DNA of 17,172 nt. It comes from Clostridia bacterium. GTDB taxonomy: Bacteria > Bacillota > Clostridia > Oscillospirales > CAG-272. Below, in pieces: positions 5,009 to 12,739 of the stretch (position 1 is its first letter; each line of letters opens with the position of its first letter). Below the pieces are notes generated by a model. The model was not told the origin of the DNA. It saw only the letters and a list, made by a program, of their open reading frames with translations, and ran no database searches. Where the stretch lies: the NCBI GenBank assembly GCA_017452215.1, contig JAFTMU010000359.1, forward strand, positions 1-17,172, in the 5' to 3' direction. Both the position numbers and the translations under genes were made by a program.

Positions 5009-7633
5009 ATGAACGTAATAAAAGAAAACCGACCCAACAGTACCATCTTGAAATCCGTGTCCAAGCCCGGCAGGTACGCCGGCGGCGAATACGGACAGAT
5101 CATCAAGGATAAAGCGGCTGTTAAAGCTCGCTTTGCCTTCTGCTTCCCCGATACCTACGAGATCGGAATGTCCAATCTGGGAATGCGCCTGCTTTACGGC
5201 GTCTTGAACCGGCACCCCGATATCTGGTGTGAGCGAGTTTTCGACCCCTGGGTGGATATGCAGGAGGTCATGCGCAAGCACGACCTGCCCCTGACTGCTT
5301 TGGAAAGCGGAGATCCCCTTCGGGAATTTGATTTCGTTGGCTTTACGCTCCAATACGAAATGAGCTACACGAACGTGCTCAATATGCTGGAGCTCGGGCA
5401 CATTCCCCTGCGCTCCGTGGAAAGAGGCGAGGACGATCCCTTGGTCATCGGCGGCGGTCCCTGTGCCTACAATCCCGAGCCGATTGCAGATTTCTTTGAT
5501 CTTTTTAACATCGGCGAGGGAGAGGATATGCTCCCCGAGATCGTCCGTCTTTACATCAAAATGAAAGAGGAGGGACGGTACTCCAGAAGTGCCTTTTTGC
5601 ACGAGGCGGCAAGAACCATTCAGGGAGTGTACGTGCCCTCTCTGTACACGGTCACCTATCATCCCGATGGGACGATCGATGCCTATACCCCCATCTATGA
5701 CGACATTCCCAAGAGGGTAACCAAGCAGATCATCAAGAATCTGGATCAAGTGTATTTCCCCGACAAGGTGGTAATGCCCTACATTGAAACGGTACACGAC
5801 CGCATTATGTTAGAGGTCTACCGTGGCTGCATCAGAGGCTGCCGCTTTTGTCAGGCGGGAATGATCTACCGTCCTGTGCGGGAGAAGAGCCACGACGTGC
5901 TTGATGCACAAGCAAAGGCACTCTACGACAGCACGGGATATGAGGAGATCTCTCTTTCCTCTCTCTCCATCAGTGATTACACCGAATTGGAGCCTCTTTG
6001 CGACAAGCTCCTCTCCTGGACGGACGACAACATGGTGAGCCTTTCTCTCCCCTCGCTCCGTGTGGACAGCTTTAACAAGGATCTGATGCGGCGGATCGAA
6101 TCGGTGCGCTCCTCCTCCCTCACCTTTGCCCCCGAGGCGGGCACCCAGCGCTTGCGTGACGTGATCAACAAAAATGTGCGTGAGGAGGACGTGATGCGTG
6201 CGGTAAACGTCGCCTTTGACGCCCGCAAAAATGCAGTCAAGCTCTATTTTATGAACGGTCTTCCTACGGAGACGCTTGAGGATATTGAAGGGATCGCTAC
6301 CCTGGCGGAGCACGTGGTGGACGCCTACTATCAGAATCCCAATCGGAACAAAGCCCGTCCCGTACAGGTGACGGTGAGCGTTTCCTGCTTTATTCCCAAG
6401 CCCTTTACTCCCTTCCAGTGGGAGGCGCAGGACACCATGGAGATGCTTGCGGAAAAGCAGGAATATCTGAAAACCAAGATCAAAAACAAGCACGTGCGCT
6501 ATCAGCACCACGATGCAAAGGTCTCCCGAATCGAGGCGGTCTTAGCCCGTGGGGACAGACGCCTTTCCGATGCGTTGGAGCTTGCCGTGAAGGAGGGCTT
6601 TTGCTTTGATGCGTGGGACGAGTATTTCGACTATGACAAGTGGCTCTCGGTATTTGAACGCACGGGAATTGATCCTGTCTTTTATGCCAACCGTGCCTTT
6701 GGCACGGACGAGGTCCTGCCTTGGGACATCATTGATTGCGGTGTGACGAAGGAATTCTTTTTGAAGGAACGCCAAAGGGCGTATGCCGGCGCTACTACGC
6801 CCAACTGCCGTGAAAAGTGCTCTGCCTGCGGTGCCAACGCCCTGGGCGGTGTGCGTGCCGTTTGCCCCGGGTGCAAAAGCGCTCCTCAAGAAGAGAAAAA
6901 GGCGGACGTGGATCCGCTCAAAAAGGATGCCACCGCTTGGCCTTTGTTGGAGCCCTATAAGACGGTGCGGATCAAATTCCGCAAGGTAGGGGATCTTCAA
7001 TACATCTCCCACTTGGATCTGCAACGGACCATTGCAAGAGTTTTGGTACGGGCAGATATTCCCATGTGGTACACCCAGGGGTTCAATCCCCATGCCAAGG
7101 TGATCTTCGGGCTTCCCCTTTCGGTGGGGACTGAAAGCGAATGCGAGTTCATCGATCTGCGCATCGCCCGTGACATACCCCTGACACTAGTGAAGGAGCA
7201 GCTCAATCGGGAATTGACCGAGGAGATGCAGGTGCTGGACGCCTACGAGCCAAGTTCGAAATTCTCGGACATTGCCTGGGCGGACTACGAGATCGTTCTG
7301 CATCTTGAAAACGCCACAAAGAAGCTTTGCGAACAGTTGCTCTCTCTTTACACCACCGCTCCCCTTTTGATGACGAAGAAGTCCAAATCGGGAGAAAAAG
7401 AGGTGGATCTAATCCCCATGATCCGTCGCATTGGCGTTTGCTTGGAGGAGAACGGTGATATCCGTCTGTCGGCGCAGCTACGTGCGGGAAGCACCGAACA
7501 TCTCAACCCCGAAATGCTGATCACGGCGGCAAAGGAGAGGTGTGGAATCCTCTCGGGAGATCCTGCCAAGGAGAGCTATTCGATTTTGAGAACCCACGTC
7601 TACGTTGATGACGGAATAACCGAATTTGTGTGA
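5009..7633 (+). CDS. B12-binding-type radical SAM protein (TIGR03960-like) fused to a DUF2344 (TIGR03936-like) domain
   Basis: The product has 874 residues. The N-terminal part has a cobalamin-binding-like fold region (about 40-240, including GGGPCAYNPEP at 148-158), then a radical SAM core from about 262 with the cluster motif RGCIRGCRFC; Cys274, Cys278 and Cys281 would hold the [4Fe-4S] cluster that cleaves S-adenosylmethionine. A Cys-rich patch follows (Cys600, 604, 607, 619, 622), a possible extra metal site. From about 651 (YKTVRIKFRKVGDLQYISHL) to the end lies a DUF2344 domain. In Clostridia these two families are adjacent or fused. The substrate is unknown; an RNA or ribosomal target has been suspected from neighbourhood but is not shown here. 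AAAGG lies 11 nt upstream. The next gene begins 10 nt after its stop, suggesting cotranscription. Confidence 0.9.
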   Translation: MNVIKENRPNSTILKSVSKPGRYAGGEYGQIIKDKAAVKARFAFCFPDTYEIGMSNLGMRLLYGVLNRHPDIWCERVFDPWVDMQEVMRKHDLPLTALESGDPLREFDFVGFTLQYEMSYTNVLNMLELGHIPLRSVERGEDDPLVIGGGPCAYNPEPIADFFDLFNIGEGEDMLPEIVRLYIKMKEEGRYSRSAFLHEAARTIQGVYVPSLYTVTYHPDGTIDAYTPIYDDIPKRVTKQIIKNLDQVYFPDKVVMPYIETVHDRIMLEVYRGCIRGCRFCQAGMIYRPVREKSHDVLDAQAKALYDSTGYEEISLSSLSISDYTELEPLCDKLLSWTDDNMVSLSLPSLRVDSFNKDLMRRIESVRSSSLTFAPEAGTQRLRDVINKNVREEDVMRAVNVAFDARKNAVKLYFMNGLPTETLEDIEGIATLAEHVVDAYYQNPNRNKARPVQVTVSVSCFIPKPFTPFQWEAQDTMEMLAEKQEYLKTKIKNKHVRYQHHDAKVSRIEAVLARGDRRLSDALELAVKEGFCFDAWDEYFDYDKWLSVFERTGIDPVFYANRAFGTDEVLPWDIIDCGVTKEFFLKERQRAYAGATTPNCREKCSACGANALGGVRAVCPGCKSAPQEEKKADVDPLKKDATAWPLLEPYKTVRIKFRKVGDLQYISHLDLQRTIARVLVRADIPMWYTQGFNPHAKVIFGLPLSVGTESECEFIDLRIARDIPLTLVKEQLNRELTEEMQVLDAYEPSSKFSDIAWADYEIVLHLENATKKLCEQLLSLYTTAPLLMTKKSKSGEKEVDLIPMIRRIGVCLEENGDIRLSAQLRAGSTEHLNPEMLITAAKERCGILSGDPAKESYSILRTHVYVDDGITEFV

Positions 7634-7643
7634 GGAAAAGGCC

Positions 7644-8564
7644 ATGATCGATACGGATATTCAACTGACGGGCGGCGGATATATCGCTGATATTTCCAGC
7701 CGCTTGGGCGGTATTTGCTACCGCCTGGTGCACTCTGTCACGGGGGCAGATCTTTTGCGGACACCCAAGGACGAAGCGCACCTTTTAGAAAACGTTTACC
7801 TTTTTGGAAATCCTCCCCTCTTTCCCCCAAATCGCATCCTTGGAGGACGGTTTGTTTTTGAGGGAAAAGAATACCTCTTACCGCTGAACGAGCCGTCAAC
7901 GGGATGCCATATTCATGGGGCGTTGTACAAGATGCCCTTTGTGATCGAGAAGTTGGAAGAAAGCCGTGTGCGTTTGGTTTTTGAGGAAAAAGCGGGAGAA
8001 TACATCTGCTTTCCTCATGCCTTTCTCTTTGTAAGAGAGTATCTCTTGGACGAGAACGGATTATTGGAAAGAGATACGGTGACCAATCTCTCTCCCTCGG
8101 TGATGCCCTTTATGCTGGCATACCACACCACGTTTAACATTCCCTTTATCAATGGATCGGCGCCATGGGAGCATCGCATTCGCCTTGATACGGGGCGGGA
8201 GGAACTGCGAACCGAGAAATTTATTCCCACGGGGGAATTCCGTGACGTGGGAGAGAGAGAAGAAAAATTCCGTTGCGGCGAATACGTCCCCTTTGGAGAG
8301 CATCTTTCCGCCTTTTACGAGGCGTCGGGGGAGATGGTGATGCGTGACGTCAATAGCGGGGTGGAATTGTTTTACGATGCGGATCGGGAGGCGTTCCCTT
8401 ACCGCATGCTCTTTCAAACGGTGGAGGGCTCCTTCTTCGTTTGTGAGCCCCAAACCACGGCTATTGATTGCTTTCATCTGCCGCCCGCAAAGGGAGACTA
8501 CGGGCTTGTCCGCATCTCTCCCGGGGAACAAAAGACCTATTGGACCCGTATGGGAGTAAGATAA
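7644..8564 (+). CDS. Aldose 1-epimerase (mutarotase) family protein
   Basis: The 306-residue product belongs to the galactose-mutarotase-like fold, which interconverts alpha and beta anomers of hexoses. Catalytic positions are visible: GCHIHG (His89/His91) in the first substrate loop, YHTTFNI (His161, the usual general acid) and CEPQTTAIDCFH (Glu268, the usual general base). I start at ATG 7644 because AGGAAAAGG sits just upstream; an in-frame TTG at 7626 lacks a ribosome binding site and overlaps the previous gene. The true sugar is uncertain because this branch includes poorly characterised homologues of GalM. It closes the plus-strand operon and is followed directly by a strong terminator. 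Confidence 0.87.
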   Translation: MIDTDIQLTGGGYIADISSRLGGICYRLVHSVTGADLLRTPKDEAHLLENVYLFGNPPLFPPNRILGGRFVFEGKEYLLPLNEPSTGCHIHGALYKMPFVIEKLEESRVRLVFEEKAGEYICFPHAFLFVREYLLDENGLLERDTVTNLSPSVMPFMLAYHTTFNIPFINGSAPWEHRIRLDTGREELRTEKFIPTGEFRDVGEREEKFRCGEYVPFGEHLSAFYEASGEMVMRDVNSGVELFYDADREAFPYRMLFQTVEGSFFVCEPQTTAIDCFHLPPAKGDYGLVRISPGEQKTYWTRMGVR

Positions 8565-8568
8565 AAAA

Positions 8569-8618
8569 GGGGGTGTCTCAAATGCGTTTCGCATTTGGTC
8601 GACACCCCCCTGGTTTTT
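8569..8618 (+). terminator. Terminator of the radical SAM-mutarotase transcript
   Basis: GGGGGTGTC (8569-8577) pairs with GACACCCCC (8601-8609). Inside it, CAAATGCG (8579-8586) pairs with CGCATTTG (8590-8597) over a TTT loop. TTTTT follows at about 8614-8618. The inner hairpin sequence recurs in the cca terminator at 8889-8916. Confidence 0.88.
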
Positions 8619-8621
8619 GCT

Positions 8622-8640
8622 TTGCGGCTTGACGCCGCAA
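8622..8640. repeat. Inverted repeat in the convergent intergenic region
   Basis: TTGCGGC (8622-8628) and GCCGCAA (8634-8640) form a 7-bp stem with loop TTGAC, followed by TTTTC. It may be a back-up terminator after the one at 8569-8618. Confidence 0.6.
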
Positions 8641-8704
8641 TTTTCGTCCGTAATTTGACCGTATTTGATCGTACTTGCAAACGAAAAACGCAAATTCCCA
8701 GCAC

Positions 8705-8730
8705 AAAAAAGCCTACCATCGGCTTTTTTT
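8705..8730. terminator. Symmetrical A/T-flanked hairpin, possible bidirectional terminator
   Basis: AGCC and GGCT with a 7-nt loop are flanked by six A on the left and eight T on the right, so either strand shows a stem followed by a T-tract. The GC stem is short, so strength is uncertain. Confidence 0.55.
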
Positions 8731-8736
8731 GCGCAA

Positions 8737-8771
8737 GAGGCTGTCTCAAATTTGCAATTTGAGACAGCCTC
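8737..8771. repeat. Perfect 16-bp inverted repeat
   Basis: GAGGCTGTCTCAAATT (8737-8752) and its exact complement (8756-8771) enclose a 3-nt loop TGC. Its TGTCTCAAAT core matches the outer part of the 8569-8610 terminator, suggesting a common origin. No T-tract follows on the plus strand. Confidence 0.9.
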
Positions 8772-8772
8772 G

Positions 8773-8859
8773 ATGAATTGCAACCCGGCGGTTGCATGAA
8801 TTGAGCACAAGTGCTCATGAATTGGCTTCGCCATGAATTGCGCCAAGGCGCATGAGGTG
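8773..8859 (+). repeat. Modular array: ATGAATTG units alternating with different hairpins
   Basis: ATGAATTG occurs at 8773, 8796, 8817 and 8833, with a decayed fifth copy ATGAGGTG at 8852. Between the copies are four unrelated short inverted repeats that share only their closing G: GCAACC/GGTTGC, GAGCAC/GTGCTC, GGC/GCC and GCGCC/GGCGC. The constant unit plus a variable stem gives a string of small hairpins on fixed linkers. The unit is far shorter than a CRISPR repeat and the intervening pieces are palindromic, so this is not CRISPR. The outer ends (GAATTGCAAC at 8775-8784 and GTTGTAATTC at 8859-8868) can pair 9 of 10 and would enclose the array. Confidence 0.85.
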
Positions 8860-8876
8860 TTGTAATTCAATCCATT

Positions 8877-8916
8877 AAAAAATTTTGACGACCAAATGCG
8901 AAATCGCATTTGGTCG
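8877..8916 (-). terminator. Terminator of the folT-folC-queT-cca transcript
   Basis: CGACCAAATGCGA (8889-8901) and TCGCATTTGGTCG (8904-8916) form a perfect 13-bp stem with a 2-nt loop. On the minus strand it is followed by TCAAAATTTTTT, and on the plus strand by CCACTCTTTTTT, so it may work in both directions. It begins 10 bp beyond the cca stop codon. Confidence 0.8.
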
Positions 8917-8926
8917 CCACTCTTTT

Positions 8927-10276
8927 TTATTGCTGATCAAAGGTGAGCTGCTTTGCGTAGGAAAGAAGCGCTTCCCTTTCGTTGGCAAGGCGTTCTTCGA
9001 TGACGGCATCCAAAAGAAGGTTCAGAATCTCGCCCATGCCCTTGCCTGCGGGAATTCCGATGGCAAGCAGGTCTCCCCCCTTGACTGCCAGATCGGCAAG
9101 GGTCAGGCAGGCTGCTTCCTCACGGATTTGCTGCATGATCTCAGGGACCCGAAAGATCTCGGGCGGCACCTCTCTGAAAAAGGAGGCATGCGCCAAGCGG
9201 TCGCAACGTTTGAGCTCTAACAAGCGGTAGATATCCTCGTCGGACAGCTTTTGCATCAAGCGCTTGACGCTCTTTCTTTGCGGTGCAATGGGAAGATCGT
9301 GCAATTCTACCAAGAGCTTCATTCTTGCTACTGTATCGTTATCAAAGCGCAGGCGGCGCAGGATCTGCTCGGTCAGATCCACGCCGATAGGAGCGTGCCC
9401 CTTGAAATGTCCGCCGTTTTCATCCTCGGTATAGCAATGGGGCTTGCCGATATCGTGAAAAAGAATGGACAGTCGGGTAAGGAGATCGTCGGTCTCGCAT
9501 TCGTCCAGCGCATAGAGGGTGTGGTCAAGCACGTCATAGCAATGGTACTTGGTGTTTTGATCAAAGCCTTGGCACAGGGCAAGCTCGGGGAGAAAAACAG
9601 AGATGACATCCATATACTCTCTTATAATCCGTACCGCTCCCACTCCTGTGAGCAGCTTGCAGAATTCCTCCCGAATGCGCTCGGCGGCAATGCCGGAGAG
9701 CAGAGAGGAATGAGAGTGGATCGCCCTTGCGGTTTCCTCCTCCACTCTGAAGTTTAAAACAGATGCGAAGCGGATGGCACGGAGAATGCGAAGTCCGTCC
9801 TCCTCGAAGCGTTTTTCCGCTTGTCCGACACAACGGATCACTCGGTTTGAAAGATCCCGTCTACCATCAAAGAGATCGATCAGACCGTGCTTTGGGTGAT
9901 ATGCCATAGCGTTGACGGTAAAATCCCTGCGGGAAAGATCGTCACGGATATTTTTTGAGAAGGTAACGCTGGCAGGATGGCGGTTATCGAGGTATTCCCC
10001 ATCGGAACGATAGGTGGTGATCTCGATCTGCTGTCCCTCAACGATCACTGCCACCGTACCGTGCTTAATGCCCGTTTCGATGACTCGGTGATCGAAAAAG
10101 GTCTCGATGATCTGGGTGGGAAGCGCAGAGGTGGTAACATCCCAATCGTTGGGAGTGCGGTCAAGGAGGCTGTCACGGACGCATCCGCCGACAATATACG
10201 CTTCGTGACCGTTTGCTTCCAAGCGGTCGAGCACTTTTTGTATCTCATTTGGTACAGAGATGCGGATCTGCTCCAT
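8927..10276 (-). CDS. cca: CCA tRNA nucleotidyltransferase with HD domain
   Basis: This 449-residue class II nucleotidyltransferase adds or repairs the 3'-terminal CCA of tRNAs. Visible motifs: the active-site GGCVRD (30-35) and metal-binding DWD (44-46); RRDFTVNAMAY (116-126); and EDGLRILRAIRFA (159-171) of the neck and nucleotide-recognition region. A C-terminal HD domain has LFHDIGKPH (272-280). HD-containing forms usually carry phosphohydrolase activity as well, by family knowledge. A strong AAGGAGG lies 6 nt upstream of the ATG. It is the last gene of the folT operon, 21 bp after queT. The neighbouring tRNA-Ser already encodes CCA, so the enzyme may serve mainly repair for that tRNA. Confidence 0.95.
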   Translation of the reverse strand: MEQIRISVPNEIQKVLDRLEANGHEAYIVGGCVRDSLLDRTPNDWDVTTSALPTQIIETFFDHRVIETGIKHGTVAVIVEGQQIEITTYRSDGEYLDNRHPASVTFSKNIRDDLSRRDFTVNAMAYHPKHGLIDLFDGRRDLSNRVIRCVGQAEKRFEEDGLRILRAIRFASVLNFRVEEETARAIHSHSSLLSGIAAERIREEFCKLLTGVGAVRIIREYMDVISVFLPELALCQGFDQNTKYHCYDVLDHTLYALDECETDDLLTRLSILFHDIGKPHCYTEDENGGHFKGHAPIGVDLTEQILRRLRFDNDTVARMKLLVELHDLPIAPQRKSVKRLMQKLSDEDIYRLLELKRCDRLAHASFFREVPPEIFRVPEIMQQIREEAACLTLADLAVKGGDLLAIGIPAGKGMGEILNLLLDAVIEERLANEREALLSYAKQLTFDQQ

Positions 10277-10297
10277 GGTTTTCCTCCTTTTTTGATT

Positions 10298-10795
10298 TTA
10301 TTTAAAGATTTTATTTGCGTGCTTCTTGAGGGACGCATATAAAAGCAGTCCCAATACGTATGCGCTGATGATCTCCCCGATTCCCACGGTGAGCATCAAA
10401 AACGGGATCCCCTCCTCGGCACCATAGGCATAGCAAAGGACAAAGGGAACGGTGACAGTGTTGGCGATGACGGTGGGCAGTGGGGTCAATGCAGGATGCT
10501 TGCGCAACAGGTATGCGCCAAGCGCTCCCAAAAGCGTTGCCAACGTGCCAAACAGGACGTCCTGCCACAGACACCCTGTGAGAAGATTGGAGATCAGGCA
10601 CCCAAGCGTCACGCCGGGGATCGCTGCAGAAGTAAAAATCGGAAGCACGCAGAGTGCCTCCGATATTCGGCACTGGATCGCTGCGTTGCCAAGGGGACCG
10701 ATGAGGACGGTGATGGCAGTGTACAATGCGCCAATCACGCCTGCTTGGCAAATGAAAATCAACGTACGCCGATTTGTTTTGGTTTTGGTGTTCAT
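10298..10795 (-). CDS. queT: QueT-family ECF transporter S component (queuosine precursor uptake)
   Basis: This 165-residue hydrophobic protein has about five or six membrane segments. The stretch ISEALCVLPIFTSAAIPGVT (45-64) is the hallmark of the QueT family. QueT proteins are the substrate-binding subunits of energy-coupling factor transporters for queuosine precursors such as preQ0 or preQ1. No ATPase or EcfT subunit lies in this window, so it probably shares a group II ECF module with FolT. A preQ1-I riboswitch directly precedes it and contains its ribosome binding site (AAGGAG, 9 nt before the ATG), which independently supports the substrate. It lies 60 bp after folC and 21 bp before cca. 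Confidence 0.92.
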   Translation of the reverse strand: MNTKTKTNRRTLIFICQAGVIGALYTAITVLIGPLGNAAIQCRISEALCVLPIFTSAAIPGVTLGCLISNLLTGCLWQDVLFGTLATLLGALGAYLLRKHPALTPLPTVIANTVTVPFVLCYAYGAEEGIPFLMLTVGIGEIISAYVLGLLLYASLKKHANKIFK

Positions 10796-10804
10796 AACGG
10801 TATG

Positions 10805-10846
10805 CTCCTTAGTTTTGTTTTGCGTGAGGATGGTTTCGAACTCACG
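10805..10846 (-). promoter_or_regulatory. preQ1-I riboswitch controlling queT
   Basis: On the minus strand, stem P1 CGTGAG (complement of 10841-10846) pairs with CTCACG (complement of 10823-10828). The loop TTCGAAACCATC fits the class I pattern TTC-N4-CCA-N-C. An A-rich tail follows and ends ACTAAGGAG, where ACTAA is the conserved pseudoknot strand and AAGGAG is the queT Shine-Dalgarno. Ligand binding would hide the ribosome binding site, giving translational shut-off when preQ1 is plentiful. It sits entirely in the 60-bp folC-queT gap, so it would control queT within an operon rather than the whole transcript. Confidence 0.85.
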
Positions 10847-10855
10847 GGATAAAAT

Positions 10856-12136
10856 TTATCCTATATACTCGGCTATTGCCGTAGATACCTCTTTATAAAG
10901 ATACAGAGATCCGAGACAGATCAAGGGGGTGTGTTCCCTTTTGCATTCCTCGATGGCTGCGCTCACAGCCGCCTCGATGCTTTCGTACGCCACGGCGTTG
11001 AGCTTGTGTCTTTGGCAATGCTCGGCATATTCCTTTGCCGTAAGAGCACGGGGATTTTGCGGGGTGACGGTAAAGATCTTGTTTGCTACGGGCTTGAGCG
11101 CCTCGATCATAGCATCGAAATCCTTATCAATCATAACGCCGCTGAGTATATTGACCTGCTCCTCGGGGAAATACGCCTGAATGCTCTTGACAGCGGAATT
11201 GACGCCCTGGGGATTGTGTCCCCCGTCATAAATAATGATAGGATCCTTGGAAAGAAGCTCAAAGCGTGCCTGCCAGGTAACGCTTTTCAGTCCCTCTCGG
11301 ACGGCGTTCTCGGGAATTACAAAGCCGTGCTCCGTTTTTAAAATCTCTAACGCCGTGAGAACGACGGTTGCGTTATAGGGCTGGTAGGTACCCAAGAGGG
11401 AGAGCTCCAAGCCTTCATATTCTCCAAAATCGAACACGGTACCGTCAAGGGTCGCCTCCCTTTGGCGGAAGGTGGAGCGGTCAACGGTGTGGAAAACGGC
11501 ATGGCGCAGATCCGCAAAGGAGCGAATAGTTCGACAAGCGGCGTTTTCCTCGCCCCCGTACAATACAGGGCAGTCCTCCTTGATGATCCCCGCCTTTTCG
11601 GCGGCGATGGACTGAATGGTATTGCCCAAAAGAGCAGTATGGTCAAAATCGATGCCTGTAATGATGGAAAGCAAGGGCTTATTGATAACATTGGTGGGGT
11701 CAAAGCGTCCGCCCAAGCCTACCTCCAACACCACCACGTCCACGTTCTGGCTATTGAAATAGGCAAAGCCGATGGCGGTGATCAGCTCAAACTCGGTGAA
11801 GGGCTCATCCATCTCCCGTGTGATCTGTAAGATACGCTCAGTCCATTCGGCAAGGGCGTTCTCCCCTACCGGCTCTCCGTCGATGCGAATGCGCTCACGG
11901 AAGTCTTGAATATAGGGAGAGGTGAAAAGTCCCACACGGTAACCTGCCGCCCGCAGAACGGAATGCAGCATGGCGCAGGTACTGCCCTTTCCGTTAGTAC
12001 CTGCTACGTGAACGTATTTAAGGTTTTGTTGCGGATTTCCCAAGCGCTCCAAAAGATTGGAAATACGGGAAAGCCCCGGGGTAGCTTGGTTAGATCCTCC
12101 CGAATGGATCAGTTGGATCGCTTCTTCACAATTCAT
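10856..12136 (-). CDS. folC: Bifunctional folylpolyglutamate synthase / dihydrofolate synthase
   Basis: The 426-residue Mur-ligase-family enzyme adds glutamates to folates, trapping them in the cell; many bacterial forms also make dihydrofolate from dihydropteroate. Visible motifs: P-loop GTNGKGS (46-52), the FTSPYIQDFRERIRIDG folate-binding region (71-87), ITGIDFDHTALLG with the metal and Mg-binding residues, AAEKAGIIK carrying the usually carbamylated Lys, and YDGGHNPQG in the C-terminal domain. It starts 12 bp after folT stops, and its AAGGA site overlaps the folT stop codon, so the two are translationally close. With the FolT importer next door and no folate-biosynthesis genes in view, salvage followed by polyglutamylation is the likely role here. 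Confidence 0.95.
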   Translation of the reverse strand: MNCEEAIQLIHSGGSNQATPGLSRISNLLERLGNPQQNLKYVHVAGTNGKGSTCAMLHSVLRAAGYRVGLFTSPYIQDFRERIRIDGEPVGENALAEWTERILQITREMDEPFTEFELITAIGFAYFNSQNVDVVVLEVGLGGRFDPTNVINKPLLSIITGIDFDHTALLGNTIQSIAAEKAGIIKEDCPVLYGGEENAACRTIRSFADLRHAVFHTVDRSTFRQREATLDGTVFDFGEYEGLELSLLGTYQPYNATVVLTALEILKTEHGFVIPENAVREGLKSVTWQARFELLSKDPIIIYDGGHNPQGVNSAVKSIQAYFPEEQVNILSGVMIDKDFDAMIEALKPVANKIFTVTPQNPRALTAKEYAEHCQRHKLNAVAYESIEAAVSAAIEECKREHTPLICLGSLYLYKEVSTAIAEYIG

Positions 12137-12148
12137 AAATAACCATCC

Positions 12149-12739
12149 TTAATTCGTTGTTGAAGAATATCGTGGGGAGAGCTTTGCGATTGCCCGTCTC
12201 AGAGGCGGCAGTAAAAGCGGAATGGATACGGAAGATATGACGGCTCTTGCCAAGGCATTGAGCAGTCTTGCAGGCAGCAATAGGTGCAATGCCTTGACGG
12301 AATAGCCCAGGATCGCTCCGTCGATATAAAGAGCTGCCGTGTTGAGTGCGGTGAGCAAAAGCTCACAGACTGCAATGGTGATGACCGTGAGGATCAGCTT
12401 TGCTTTTTTGGAAGGCAGTCTGCACAGGTACATTGCCGACAAGGAAGCGCACAATGCCATCACCGTGCCCGGGACAAGCCACATGGGAAGCGTGACAAAG
12501 CCGTAGGGCGAGGGATCAATGACCTGCTCCACAAAGGTGCCGAGCAGTGCCACGCCTACCGCATCCAAAGGGCGGAACAAAAAGGCACTGAGCAGGATCG
12601 GGATCGTCGAAAAGGAGATCTGGATCGCTCCCGGGATCTTGAAGGACGCAAAGGTGCTCAGCACCACGTACAGAGCCACAAACAGAGCGTCAAGGGTCAT
12701 GCGGTAAACGTTGGACCGTGCAGAAAATGAGTTGTGCAT
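12149..12739 (-). CDS. folT: Folate-family ECF transporter S component FolT
   Basis: With start ATG at 12739 the protein has 196 residues, about six membrane segments and the pattern ASFKIPGAIQISFSTIPILL, followed by a FVEQVIDPSPYGF-type loop typical of the folate family of ECF S components. It captures folates for import and depends on shared EcfA/EcfA'/EcfT subunits not encoded here. The start is fixed by AAGGAGG 7 nt upstream; a longer frame reaching 12904 runs through the riboswitch and is not real. A THF riboswitch, intrinsic terminator and consensus promoter lie upstream, and folC follows at 12 bp. Context and riboswitch together make the folate assignment firm. Confidence 0.9.
   Translation of the reverse strand: MHNSFSARSNVYRMTLDALFVALYVVLSTFASFKIPGAIQISFSTIPILLSAFLFRPLDAVGVALLGTFVEQVIDPSPYGFVTLPMWLVPGTVMALCASLSAMYLCRLPSKKAKLILTVITIAVCELLLTALNTAALYIDGAILGYSVKALHLLLPARLLNALARAVISSVSIPLLLPPLRRAIAKLSPRYSSTTN

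Noticed and set aside
4943..5797. Long minus-strand open frames opposite the radical SAM, cca and P-type ATPase-like genes
   Set aside because: They lie antisense to genes with clear family motifs, have no recognisable products and lack ribosome binding sites. They arise from codon bias on the coding strand.
7626..7643. TTG start for the mutarotase overlapping the radical SAM gene
   Set aside because: No Shine-Dalgarno precedes it, while ATG 7644 has AGGAAAAGG directly upstream and matches the usual N-terminus.
8773..8859. CRISPR array
   Set aside because: The repeated unit is only 8 nt, the spacers are self-complementary and 8-16 nt long, and no cas gene is present.
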